Source: Hyphodiscus hymeniophilus (lineage: Eukaryota; Ascomycota; Leotiomycetes; Helotiales; Hyphodiscaceae). From it: a stretch of 64,000 nt of DNA. Positions within the stretch are counted from its first letter, which is position 1. Each line of letters begins with the position of its first letter. Positions 11,926-22,946 of the stretch are shown one piece after another. The notes beneath the pieces were generated by a model. The model did not search any database and was not told where the DNA came from. It saw only the letters and a list, made by a program, of their open reading frames with translations. Both the position numbers and the translations under genes were made by a program. The DNA is taken from the NCBI GenBank assembly GCA_016508695.1, contig VNKQ01000015.1, positions 248,001-312,000 on the forward strand, read 5' to 3'.

Positions 11926-14900
11926 TTAGTAATAGGAAAAAAGAGAAATCTACTAGTATATTAAAATATACGACTAGGGTTTGTAAAATATTATCTTTTA
12001 AAGGACTTAAAAAGCTTTCTTAAAGTATACTTATTGGCCTTAGCGGAATTAGTTACTTAAGCCTATATTGTTATAAAGGTAGGCTTACTAACTATTAAGT
12101 TATTATAGCCTTACTAGATAGTAATTAGGAAGTTAATTATACTAGAGCCCTACTTTTACTACTTATAATAATAGCCTTTAATAACTTAACCTTAATAACT
12201 TTCTCTTTAAGCTTTCTTTTTAATAATTACAAAAGGTAACGTTTTATTACCTCTTATTTTAAACTTGCAATTTAGCCCTACTAACTCTATATGAAACCTT
12301 AACTTCAAAGAAGTAAAAGAACCTCTTAGTTATATTAAAAAGGTTATAAGACTATAATAGGAGATTACTTTAATTTTAGACTTTTAGGAAATTACTCTAG
12401 CTAAAACCTTTAAGAGTTTATTAAAAACTAATTTACTTTACTTCTTTTCAAAAGATACTTAATACTAAAACGAAGCAAACGGGCTATAACTCTTATAATT
12501 CTCTATTATAAGGGGGAAAACAAAAGACAATAGGGAAAAGGTACTAGCGAAAAGTAATATAACTTACTTTTATTATAATAAGATAGTTTAAGAAAGTATT
12601 TTTTAAGACTATACGAAAATAATATTATCCCTTAAATAAAGCTTTATAATACGGCTACAAATAAAAACGGAATAAGAGTATATAAGAGTAAGACTTTAGT
12701 TAATAAAAATAAGACTAGAGTAAATAGGAATAAGACTATAGCTAATAGAAGCTAAACCTTAATAGACTTTACTTCTTTATTAATAAAGTTAATAAATTTG
12801 CCTAATTTAGTAAACCCCGGTATCGGTCGAAAAAGGCCCCTTTTTAATATTATTATCTGCGTTTATACCCGCAAGTAATAGCCGACTTGTAAAGTTATTT
12901 AAAAGAGTAATTTATATAGCTAATATTATATAAGAGTATTAATAGATAATAAGAGAGTTATAAAGACCTCTAGAAAAGAAATACAAAAATATAATACCCT
13001 CTTTTTTACTCTTAGTATAAACCTAATCTATTAGTATTATAAGTATAAGAATATATATACTTAAAGTAAGGGAAATTTAAGGGATACGTTAAAGGTATAA
13101 AAGGACTAAAACGGACCCGAGAATAAAAGAGTAATTAGCTTGTAAAGGGAATAGTAGTTAAAGTAAAAGAAAGGTCCTATATAGGGATAGCTAGTTTAGT
13201 AATAAAGAAGGGGACTTTAAAAAAGTATTAATAAAAAGAAAAGATAGTAAAAGTAAGGGATTAAGTAGTAAAGAGGATATAAGCGAAGTAAGGGAACCTA
13301 AGTTTAGTAAAAAGGAGCCTATAACCTAATATAACCTAGCTTAATTAGCCCCGAAGCCTTAACCCCTATCTAAAAGACCCGAATATAAAGTAATAAAAAA
13401 GTCCCTTTAAGAAGGGCAAATTTAAGTAGCTAATATATTTATTTATAAGTATTACGAGAAGTATAAGGTAAAGGTAACTAATATTCTTAAGGCTCTTTTT
13501 AACTTAATAATAAATAAGGAAAATAAGGGAAAAGTTAAGAAAAATAAGGTATTTAACTTCGAGGGAACTTTTAGCAAATTTTAAATACCCGGTTTTTAGC
13601 TATAAAAAAATAATAATAAAAAACTAAAGTCCCGAATTACTTCTCGAAAAAATATATTAAAAGTTAGAGAGACAAAAAAAGGTACTTATATAGCTATATT
13701 TAAGGGAATTAGGGAAAAGGAAAACCCTATACTTATTAGAAGTAAAAAAGAAGAGGAGTTAGAAGGTTATTAGTTATTAGCCCTTACTCTTATTTAATTA
13801 GCCTTTATAAAACGTAAGGCTAATAAAGACGTAATTAATACCCCTCTTAAGAAATCTAAGGCTATACCGGGTACTTTTACCCTAGGGCACCCTTTTAAGT
13901 ACTCTTATACTCTAATAAAAGAACTCTCCCTTATTACAAAGGCTATAAGATTTGAATACTAGGTTAAAACGGAAGAATATTAGTCAAATAATAATAATAT
14001 ATAAGTAATAAAATTTGAGAAAGATATAAAGAGAGTCTAGTTATATTAGAAGACTATATTTTATTAGAAGTTTATAAAGGAAGAAGAAGTAAGAATATAA
14101 GTTATTAAAAAAAAAAAAGAGAAGGAAGATTAGAAGAGAAAGTCGCTTTAAGTTATTTATTAGCGTTACTTAGATTAAAGATAAAAAAATCTTACTTATA
14201 GAAATAATTCTAATTACGAAATAGACTCTAATTTAAAGGAATAACCTAATAGATTTCCCTTAATAATATACTTAAATATAAGTCGGGTTAAGGTAAATTA
14301 TTGTTTACTCTAAATAAAAAAGGATTATTAAAAGCCTTTTAATAGCAATTAGGTTATTTAGGGAGAAGCCAAATTTATTCTAAAAAACAATCTTATCTTA
14401 ATCTATTAGAGAGAAAGGGAAGGGGAACCTATAAGTCTAGGTACGATAAAGCGCCTTATAGACAAACTATACTATAAAGAGTACTTAATAAAGTATACTC
14501 TAGCTATAAAAGAAGATTTAAAGGACCGATTAGTAAAGAAAGAAACGGGTATACTTATATTCTAAGTAAGTCTTATTATAAATCTTCTCTAGCTAAGTAT
14601 AAGAATAACTTAAGAGAAACGGGAAATATCTATAAATAATATTAGGGTATTTATTTAGGGATAATCTAGAGTTCCCGAACTTAAACTAGGATTTGTTATT
14701 ACTAACTTAATTCTTATAAAATCTTTTTAACCCGGTACTTATTAAGAGAAAGTATAGGCTATATAGGATTCCTTAAAACCTACCTATTATTATTATTAAG
14801 TGGATTCCCTTAAGGAGGATCCGATAGACTAGGACTAAGGAAGGGAAGACTCTCCTTTCTTTAACCTATCTCTTAACTCTTATTTTTATAACCTTATTTT

Positions 14901-15681
14901 TACTTATAAGGCTATTTCCCTAAATAAACCCTATTAAATACGTCCTTATAATAAGCCTTAGGAATATAGCTACCCCGAAAAATTAAAGGAATATTTACTA
15001 TTATATTATATTATATAACCCGATAACTATATAGTTTTATAAGAAGTTTTATATTATTATATAAATCTTTAAAACTTCCGAGATTAGTTAGAGATATCTA
15101 GAGATAAACTAATTACTAAAGGCGAAGTAAAGCTTTACTTAGAGGCTTTTAAGTCCTTTAAGGATTCCTGCCGTATTATTACTAATAATATTAGAAATAC
15201 TATTATAATTTTAGAGGAGTAAAACAAGGCTATTATTAAAGTAATAAAAGTAACTCTAGAGTAATAAGACTAAGATTAATCTCTTGGGAAATAAAGGGTT
15301 ACTTATTAGATATTACTCGGCTTATATTATTCTTTTTTATTTTATAAACCTCTTAGAAGGGTTAGTTCGGAATAAGTATTATATAAAGATTATATTAATT
15401 TTTTTTGTTTTTATTACTTCGATTACCTTTATATAGAGAGTTAGAATTTAGACTTTATAAGAAGATTTAGTAATATACTCTCGGTTACAAATTTATATTT
15501 CGCTTTATATTATAATAAAGACCTCCGAACTTTAGTTAGTATATCGTAATATAAAATACTAAGGGAAGGAATATAGCTATAAAACTCACGATAAGGAGAA
15601 CTTTATACTTAGGGATCTTTTCCTTATATTTTCTTTATACTCTTATTATTAGAAAAAGTCTTAAGATAGGGGTACCTTACT

Positions 15682-15694
15682 AGGGGGGGGGACT
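15682..15694 (+). other. Polypurine tract of the LTR element
   Basis: A run of nine to ten G residues preceded by A sits immediately upstream of the 3' LTR, where plus-strand DNA synthesis is primed. It fixes the element's orientation. Confidence 0.7.
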
Positions 15695-15827
15695 TGTAAA
15701 GATAGGGAAGTCACAAGGGGTCTTTAGTATACTACCTAGTCTTTAAGGCACTAACTTGTATTTAGAGAAACCTTATAACAGAACGAATAATCATCCCTTT
15801 TCTCCCCTTATACTAATACAAATTTGT
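15695..15827 (+). repeat. 3' LTR (133 bp)
   Basis: Begins TGTAAAGATAGGGAAG and ends ATACAAATTTGT. Nine of the 11 differences from the 5' LTR are G-to-A or C-to-T changes on this copy, two on the other copy, as RIP predicts. Confidence 0.95.
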
Positions 15828-15832
15828 GTACT
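15828..15832. repeat. Target-site duplication, right (GTACT)
   Basis: Second copy of GTACT. Its survival without change shows that the element is a complete insertion and not a recombinant of two copies. Confidence 0.9.
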
Positions 15833-16599
15833 CTGACTGAAAGGGGGCCTTCACTCGGCTTTTGAGTCCACTGGATTCCCGGCACTCACGAGCTGCTATG
15901 ACGTCGTTCTCCTGGGTGGCGCACAGGTCCTTCGTTGGCAATTTCAGCCACAGGATATTCGCTCGCTTGCTAGAATAGGAGTGTCTGTCAGGGGGTGGTG
16001 GGTGTCGTGAGCAGATTTGTAAGCGATGCGCGCCCTTCACTGGTTTTTTGCTTGACAAACTCTCCCACCACAGTGACCACACGCCCTGTCGAGTATGCGC
16101 CACCACACAGCCTATGGATGGTCTTTCTCGGCTCCGGGACTTTGGTGTAGGCGATACAATGTACAGTATCGCCGAAGAAGGGGCTGCGACTGGTGGACTG
16201 GAGTCTGGACTCTCAAGGACCACCGAACGTCCAGCTCCGTCAGCCACACACCGCGGTCCACAGGGCGTGGACATGGACATGTTGTCATGCGAAGAGCGCG
16301 CTCACTCATCTATCTGGTGTTTAGCAATTTCCCCAAGCCGATGTTGACATATTGTCGATTTTCTAGAAGAGTCATGGGAGTCATCGATGAGTGATTGAGT
16401 GAGTCGGAGGAGGGATAAATATGTCCCCATCTCCCACGAGAGATGGGATTCATTATTCAGAACATCTCCATCTTCATCTCAGCATTTGAACAAGACACAC
16501 ATCAGTGCAACACATCTTCACTCAAACAAACTCAACGTACGATACAAAGACAGCTACCAATCAGCAAACTACATCCTCAGCAACCCCCAACAACAAATC
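15833..16599. other. Intergenic region and promoter of the 76-aa gene
   Basis: GC content returns to normal right at the LTR boundary. ORFs of up to 155 codons on both strands (15813-16394) overlap each other and show no family features. GATAAATATG at 16414-16423 could act as a TATA element, followed by a CA-rich leader typical of fungal 5' UTRs. Confidence 0.45.
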
Positions 16600-16830
16600 A
16601 TGTCATCAAACACATCCCAAACCCCCCGCTCCTCCCTCGAGACCGCCGCCTCATCAGCGGAGTCCCGCCGCTCCTCGCTGAACAAGAGCCTCTCCCTGAA
16701 AGGCGTGGCGCAGAAGATCATCCGCTCCGCAAAGGAACACCACGAGAGCGTCAACGCGTCGTTCGATGCTTACTACGGCACCAACTACTACTCGCATAAT
16801 ACAGCGGCTAAGGGGTATGCTCGCTGCTGA
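16600..16830 (+). CDS. Small conserved hypothetical protein (76 aa)
   Basis: The ATG at 16600 (AATCATG context after a CA-rich leader) opens a 76-codon frame. Residues 1-30 are Ser-rich (MSSNTSQTPRSSLETAASS). Then comes a basic helical stretch KGVAQKIIRSAKEHHESVNASF and a Tyr-rich tail DAYYGTNYYSHNTAAKGYARC. I do not recognise a named domain. The AKEHH..VN..FD.YYG core looks like a short protein found in many filamentous ascomycetes. There is no signal peptide or membrane segment. The frame is open further upstream (to 16399), but that part is leader-like. A small intron near the end cannot be excluded. Function unknown. Confidence 0.6.
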   Translation: MSSNTSQTPRSSLETAASSAESRRSSLNKSLSLKGVAQKIIRSAKEHHESVNASFDAYYGTNYYSHNTAAKGYARC

Positions 16831-18073
16831 GTGCGTGCTGGGTATGGGAGGGGGGAGAGGGAGAGTTGGAGAGGGGTTTGAGAGGGGGGTTTGAGAGAGG
16901 GGTTTGAGGCGTTATTGAGGATTGGAACTGGGCAGTAGAGTCGTGCAGAAGGCGGGGTTGGAAAAGGCATGCATGCTCGGAGCGAGGCGTTTTTGCGGAT
17001 TGAGCTTGGAGCGTAGGCGGGCTTTTTGTGTCTTTTATTGGGATGGGTAATCAATATATAATATTATCAAACAGACCTTCGAAAATCTATGGAGTCATAG
17101 AATGTTCTGCTAAATTTCATTCGTTTCTTTTTTTCTCTCTCGAAGTTTATTGATGCATTATGTACTATGCTTCGAAAGCAGAAGCTCTCATCACGAAGTG
17201 GAGTATATAAAGCGGCTCAAGCGAGAGCTCTGTGTCACCCTTCAATCACTTGGACAAAAGACGAGATTGCAGCGTCTAACTTACTTGAGGGAGATCACCT
17301 GATGTCTACCTTGTGATAAAAGGGACCTGACTTCTACCAACAAGCTTTCACAATCGCTGGTGGCGCATATACTCAATTATAAAACCTTCCACCGAGGCCG
17401 ATGCAACAGGTCTCATACCTGATCGTTGAAAGTGATTCTTTTTCGTATCAATAAGGAATTCCTTTTCCCCGAAACAGTGTTAGGATATCCTGCCGATTGA
17501 AGATGGGGAAGTATGGCACTTTCTTCCCACTGAGGGAATTTTCGATTTGAAGGGAGATTCATACCAAGTTGGCACGAGAAAGGTAATTACATTGCGTTGG
17601 TAGGTGCCTCTGACCATTGAGTACTTGATCAAGTGAATTTCTCAATGCTTTGGAGTTTCAACAACCAGATGCAGCAGCTCCACCTTCCACCACCAAATCG
17701 GCTCGCTTAAAAAGACAGGCCTTACCCGAATCGGTAACTTGAGTCTGACTCGATTTCTTACGGACTCTTTATTTCTAAATCATAGCCTTCCATACTTCTT
17801 ATTCATAGAAGCTCTGCCAAACTCGCGCTTGTAGCTTGGTGAAAGGAGATGGTTAAACTCCGTGAGTCGTTCTCTCAGGAATATAGTGTGACTTTAAGGC
17901 GCTATTTCTCGTCGCTTTATCCCGATTCGATCTAGTAGCCAGTGACTTCCCATCACTTTGCATAGACACCCCACTACTTCACTTTGAATTGGTAACAGTG
18001 TCACCGAATCTCGCTGCTCAGCGCAGATTCGTGTATACTTATATATATATATATATATGTATGTATATCTACG
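16831..18073. other. Intergenic region
   Basis: No convincing gene. It holds an imperfect GAGAGGGGTTT-type purine-rich repeat around 16850-16910 and, at 18039-18058, a (TA)n microsatellite of about ten units followed by GTATGTATAT just upstream of the hydrolase start. Confidence 0.5.
18039..18068. repeat. TA microsatellite
   Basis: About ten TA units followed by GTATGTATAT, lying 6-35 bp before the ATG at 18074. It may serve as, or disturb, a TATA-like region. Confidence 0.8.
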
Positions 18074-19177
18074 ATGAACCGTCTTCTCAGAAACTTCAGT
18101 TCAATCTCCTTCCACCTCCGATCCCCCAGCTTTCAAATTCAAATCAGACACTATAACAAGTCCATCACCATGACCACCCAAGCCAGCCAAGGAGTAGAGC
18201 CCTATTCTCTCCCAGATCACGCCTTGATTGGTGAAGCAAAGAACATACAAGTCGACGCTGCTACCCCCGTCGTGACCATCAGTCCATTGATCATCCCAGC
18301 TCCAGGACGCCTCGTTCCCCTCCAGATCAAAGTCTCCGCTCCCACAACCGGAACCCATCTCCCCATCCTCCTCCTCTCGCACGGGCACGGTCGCTCCAAC
18401 AACCTCTCTTCGCTCAACGGCTACGCTCCCCTCGCCAATTTCTGGGCTTCTCATGGCTTCATCGTCATCCAGCCTACCCATCTGAGCTCCAAGTCGTTGA
18501 GCCTCGACTCGGAAACCCCGGGCGCGCCGTTGTTCTGGAGATCGCGCGTCGAGGACATGAAGCACATCCTCGACCATCTCGACCTCATCGAGGACTCTTT
18601 CACGGGTGTTCACGGCCGCTTGGACAGGAGTCGAGTCGCGGTAGCCGGGCATTCGGCTGGGACGCACACGGCAGGCATGCTCTTAGGTCAACAGCTCACC
18701 GACGAAGACGGCACGGTCGTCGATCTGCTCGAGCCGCGTATCAAAGCAGGCGTCCTCCTCGGAGCTCTTGGCAACGGCGGCGATGATCTCAGCGAGTCCG
18801 CATTCAAGAACTTCCCCTTCGCGCGACACCCGGATTTTAGTTCGATGAAGACGCCGACGCTCGTGGTGACGGGCGATCTGGATATCTCGCCGCACTTCAC
18901 AATTCGAGGCGCTGATTGGCACGCTGATCCGTACACGCTTGGGCCGAGCCCCAAGTCTCTGCTCAGCTTGATCAACGCGTGGCATATCTTCGGTGGCATC
19001 TCGGGGTATGACGCGAGGGAGACGGAGGAGGATGAAAGTCCCGAGCGAGTCGGGCTGGTCCAGCGCCTTACCTGGGCGTATCTCCGCAGCGCGCTGTATC
19101 CGGGAGACTCGGCTTGGTCCACGGCCTGTGCAGCCTTTGAGAAACTTGACAAACTTGGTAAGATCGAGAATAAGTAG
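18074..19177 (+). CDS. Chlorophyllase-like alpha/beta hydrolase
   Basis: A single exon of 367 aa. The fold is an alpha/beta hydrolase of the chlorophyllase/PAF-acetylhydrolase-like group: LLLSHGHGR (oxyanion loop, about residues 99-107), nucleophile motif GHSAG (192-196, Ser194), VTGDLDISP (candidate acid) and NAWHIFGG (candidate His). The first 32 residues (MNRLLRNFSSISFHLRSPSF...) are basic and Ser-rich and resemble a mitochondrial presequence. Translation from the second ATG (18170, MTTQASQGV) would give a 335-aa cytosolic form. It has no introns and is more GC-rich than its surroundings. Substrate unknown; esters or lipids are likely from the family. It stands alone with no obvious operon-like partner. 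Confidence 0.85.
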   Translation: MNRLLRNFSSISFHLRSPSFQIQIRHYNKSITMTTQASQGVEPYSLPDHALIGEAKNIQVDAATPVVTISPLIIPAPGRLVPLQIKVSAPTTGTHLPILLLSHGHGRSNNLSSLNGYAPLANFWASHGFIVIQPTHLSSKSLSLDSETPGAPLFWRSRVEDMKHILDHLDLIEDSFTGVHGRLDRSRVAVAGHSAGTHTAGMLLGQQLTDEDGTVVDLLEPRIKAGVLLGALGNGGDDLSESAFKNFPFARHPDFSSMKTPTLVVTGDLDISPHFTIRGADWHADPYTLGPSPKSLLSLINAWHIFGGISGYDARETEEDESPERVGLVQRLTWAYLRSALYPGDSAWSTACAAFEKLDKLGKIENK

Positions 19178-20131
19178 GGTATGAGAAAGGATAAGAAAAG
19201 GACGCGCTGGAAATATAGCGAGGCGAAGCGCAGAAAGCCACATAGAAATGCAATAGGTAGACACTTCTTTTGGCATTTAGTTTGCCATGAGGCCAAGTAA
19301 AATCCACTCGAAATTCATAACTCCGATGAGGAACCCCCTCGTCAAGATGAAAGATGCCCGGTTACAGAAAGTCGTTCGCGAACCACACTGCTCTGTTTAA
19401 GCTAGCGATGCCTATCTCAGAACTCCAAAGCCACTTAACTTATAACTGACTACTAAGTTGCAACGCCATCAGACCTATAAAGTATCCAAAACGGAGCGAG
19501 CCTCGGCCTCGAGCCTCAGCCTCAAGAACTGTTAATTGAGACTGACTTCGGCAAGGTTTCGGTTGCTCCCAAACGATTGGCGCCAAGAATCTCCCGTATC
19601 TTAGTCAAGCAAATACTCGATCCTTGCAGAACGAAATTGTGAGCCACATGGCCCACCAGACATCCCCAATTGGAGGGCCCAGACCCATGCGTTCGGTTTT
19701 AAATTCGAGGCGAGAACCCACGCGTACAGATGAGAGGAAGGGATGAATGACATCGAGACTGCTCAAGAATGGAAAAATACTCATCATTCGAGGTCAAACA
19801 TAGGAGGGTGGCTTCTCCATGCTCCATTTAGAGGCTTAGAGCCTCAATTCCACTCAAGAATCCTGGAGGACAGGGGTATTGTCTATGGACGTGTTTGATC
19901 CGTGATCACTTGGACCGTAGTAACCTTCAAATAGGGCGGTAACGAGGCTACAATCTTTTCGGCAATACGCATCTTCCTGAAGCTGGAATACCAGAAGTGC
20001 CAAAATGATGGTTCATTGCCTAATGTTTGGACATCTCCCAAGCACGATCCCTTCCTTGCGACATCCAAGAACCTGTGTGTATGTTCTCACTTTAGGGCTA
20101 GACCCCTTAGTCTTCCCAAGCTGAAAGCAGC
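19178..20131. other. Intergenic region between convergent genes
   Basis: The 3' ends of the hydrolase (plus) and the monooxygenase (minus) face each other. Only short ORFs without family features are present. Confidence 0.5.
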
Positions 20132-21561
20132 TCACAGCTTCACAAAGATGTTGGTGGAGCTCTGAGGCACCGCTTGAAATCTCTTCAAAGTCTGGCTGAA
20201 TGTGTGGACGACATCATGCTCATGAAGCCAGTTGGTATTCGATCCTTTCGCCGCGCGACTTCTAAGCCCTTCGTCCGTTTCTAGCTCTCCTGATCGAAGC
20301 TTCTCGGTCTTAGCTTGATTCGCAGCATAAACCATCTTCAGGAGTCTGTCGGCATGTGGTTTTCTAGTGGCCTGGTAAAGCTCAAGGGCTCTTCGCCTTT
20401 CGGGGCCGGATGGCTTGATTCTTGAATCTAATGGGAAGATTGAAAGTATCGAAAGACACAGCGCATATGCATCATCGATCGCCATCGATCCCCCAGTTGC
20501 ATGAGCACCTCCGTGTGCATGTGCTGCATCGCCAATAAGTGTGGTGCGGTTGCCGAAGACCCATGTGTCTAGGGATCTGGAGCAGGAGAGATTGGGATAG
20601 AACTTTATGCTGGGCGTGGCCTCTGTTAATGCTTTGATGATATGATTCCAGTCCTCGTACTTATCTCGCAGTAGTAGGATGCTGGCGTGTTCGTCCCATT
20701 CCGCATCTTTCAACACCGGACTGGGATCTTCAGGGTCCATCATGACTCCTCCAACAACCGTGTAAGAGTCCTTTCCTAGACGCGAAGCAAAGAAGTTGGT
20801 GTCAGGACCCCACCAATGAGTTGAGTCGGCTGGGAGATCGGGAATTGTTTCGACGAGAGAAGCATCGAAGATTGAACGTAATGCCGTCCACCCACTCCAC
20901 TTGAGATGAAAGTCGGGAACGAGTGATGATCTGACGCCCTAAGGTGACATCAGTAGACGACCAACATAAAGCCTGGAAAGTAATTGGTAATGTCCTACAG
21001 AGCGAAGTCCATCGGCTCCGAGCAAGAGGTCTGCTGTGACAATAGTACCATCCTGAAATCCTATTGTCACCGAGTCTGAGGACTCATCTGCATCCACCGA
21101 TACAATTGACTTCTCCAGATGAATAATATCTCGAGGGACGTTCGCCAAAAGGGCTTGGTGAAGGTGCGCCCTTTGATATCTCGCAGTACGATGCAGATGC
21201 TCGGTAACACCCTCGCTGGCATCTACGCCGATGATTTCATTGGTCTTCCACTGTAAACAAGTTTAGTTCGCATCTTGCTAGCGATAGAACAGACAATACC
21301 TACATGCCGGTATATTATAGGAATGTTTGACGGCCCCCGGAAACAGACCTCGTCGCTAATGGCATCGTGAAGTCCAAGCCTCTGAAGAGTTCGCAGACCA
21401 TTGGGACCCAAAGCAATACTGGCTCCGATTTCCCTCAACTCAGTCGCTTTATCGTACAGCGCAACATTGATATGAGGATGTTGGCGAAGAGCAATCGCTG
21501 CAGTCAGACCTGCAATTCCCGCGCCGACGATGGCTACCTGAAGCGCGGGTGTGGCGCTCAT
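20132..21561 (-). CDS. FAD-dependent monooxygenase, salicylate-hydroxylase type
   Basis: Three exons, complement(join(20132..20938, 20999..21250, 21304..21561)), encode 438 aa. The three group A flavoprotein hydroxylase signatures are present: GAGIAG (residues 13-18) for the ADP moiety, GADGLRS (164-170, DG motif) and LIGDAAHAHGG (304-314, GD motif) for the flavin ribityl chain. The segment YRHWKTNEIIG and the RAHLHQAL helix are typical of salicylate 1-monooxygenase/6-hydroxynicotinate 3-monooxygenase relatives. The enzyme is expected to use NAD(P)H and O2 to hydroxylate an aromatic acid. Both introns (53 and 60 bp) are in phase 0. The gene is divergent from the ACS-family transporter at 22947, so uptake and breakdown of the same compound is a reasonable guess. 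Confidence 0.9.
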
Positions 21562-22946
21562 TGTTTTGAAGTTTGAGATACTTTACAACACTCGTACAAC
21601 AGCGTACAGTCAAAACAATAGATAGATGATTTGCGGGAGTACGTGCAACTTCTGCTGCCTCATGGCCAACGTTGTGCAGAAGTGTATTCATCAAGTTGGA
21701 CCAATTTTCTCACGTGATATTTCCTCCTGCTCACCCTATCTTCGAAGAGCGTAATGAGTGGTCCAGCATCCTCTTCATCGGCTGAGGTATCGCGGATTTG
21801 CGGCACGGGCAGATTGCTGGAATAACCTGAAGAATGCAATGTCAGTGGATGAAAACGGAGATGGCGAAGAATTGAACGATGATCATGCAAGTTCCGTCAC
21901 GTGAATTCGGGCTAACCTTGGAGATTCGCCCTGCTCCAGGTCTTTCGCGTTTAAAGACGACCAGCTTCCAACTCTGACAGCTCATGCTCAGGCGGAGCCT
22001 ATATGCCTATTCTGTTTCCTGCATATTACCAGACTCTCGATTGAACTTCGTCGGAAGACTCAAAGCGAGTCTGGTCGAGCTAGCGCTGGCAGCTTACCCC
22101 TGGCTATTTATCAATACTCTTCTCTGTGAGCTTCGCGGCAATGATCTGAAGATCTAGTATTTCTATTCCATCTCGGCTACATGATGTTGCAAGCACACGG
22201 GTGTGTGAACACCCTTAGCTAAGGTGTCATGGACCCTACAAGGCCGAATCACAATGCGTTGTTGCATACCATGCACGAGTTAGCCATTCTTTATTTATCA
22301 AGCTACCCAGACGGCAATTTGGACTGCTAGTTTCCAAGCTGGTAACGGTGCTCCCAATTGTGGTCATTGCTACAAGCCAGGTATCTCACGTGACCTGGTC
22401 TCAACACTTCTGCTACTCTCATCCAAGTTCTCTCAAGACAAGAGCGTCGGCACATACCCCACGACGGTGGCTGAGACGCACTGTCATTAAAAGGGACCCG
22501 TACCTTGTCTACGGGTTGTAATGAGGTCACCAAGACTCCATACAAAGCAGTGGCCCGCATCGAAGGCACTCAAAAGCTCTCCCTCTCATTTACTACTCAA
22601 ATCCAATTTGTCCAACATTGTACAAGAGAATATCTTCACAGAGAGCATTAAATTTACGAATTGAAACATTTGTATTTTGCGATAGGTCGATCATATTTTA
22701 TTGGTCATTGGTGGAAAAGTGCGATAATGGTTTGGATATTCGTGCTCGGCGGCATGAATGACGAATCCGCGAACATGCAAATGGAGAGCCTGTTGGTCAG
22801 ATCCCCCGCAATTCAAAAGTCTTGGAAGAAAATAGAACAAACTCTCCTTTCATAATCTAAGTTCATGTCCTGTGTATTTCACGCTTTATATACCTTTCAC
22901 GATCGAGTCTTTCAAACCTAGAATTGCAATTACCCAACACGAAGAG
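21562..22946. other. Divergent intergenic region (shared promoter zone)
   Basis: A 1.4-kb spacer between the start codons of the monooxygenase and the Dal5-like transporter. Only short ORFs of no recognisable family are present. Confidence 0.5.

Larger units (their letters stand above)
4276..15827 (+). mobile_element. Ty3/Gypsy LTR retrotransposon, RIP-degraded, 11.55 kb
   Basis: Two 133-bp LTRs (4276-4408 and 15695-15827) flank a very AT-rich interior, and GTACT is duplicated at 4271-4275 and 15828-15832. A G-rich polypurine tract sits directly before the 3' LTR, so the element runs on the plus strand. Stop-riddled but readable pol remains: RNase H around 9940-10320 (fragments FTYFLKS and IIFPD, in the place of the Gypsy TYFL and LSR blocks) and the end of integrase around 11760-11920 (RGPFIVIGY, FYRDYLKLF, matching GPF and the HGDHLKPF-type end). 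CpA and TpG are almost missing over the interior, and nearly all stops are TAA/TAG where Gln or Trp is expected. No intact ORF remains and no primer-binding site is clear. About 3.7 kb after integrase is unexplained. Confidence 0.93.

Noticed and set aside
15813..16394. Overlapping ORFs on both strands after the 3' LTR
   Set aside because: They compete with each other, one starts inside the LTR, and none shows a domain.
18683..19296. Long antisense ORFs opposite the chlorophyllase-like gene
   Set aside because: Shadows of a GC-rich coding region whose sense strand has the full catalytic motif set.
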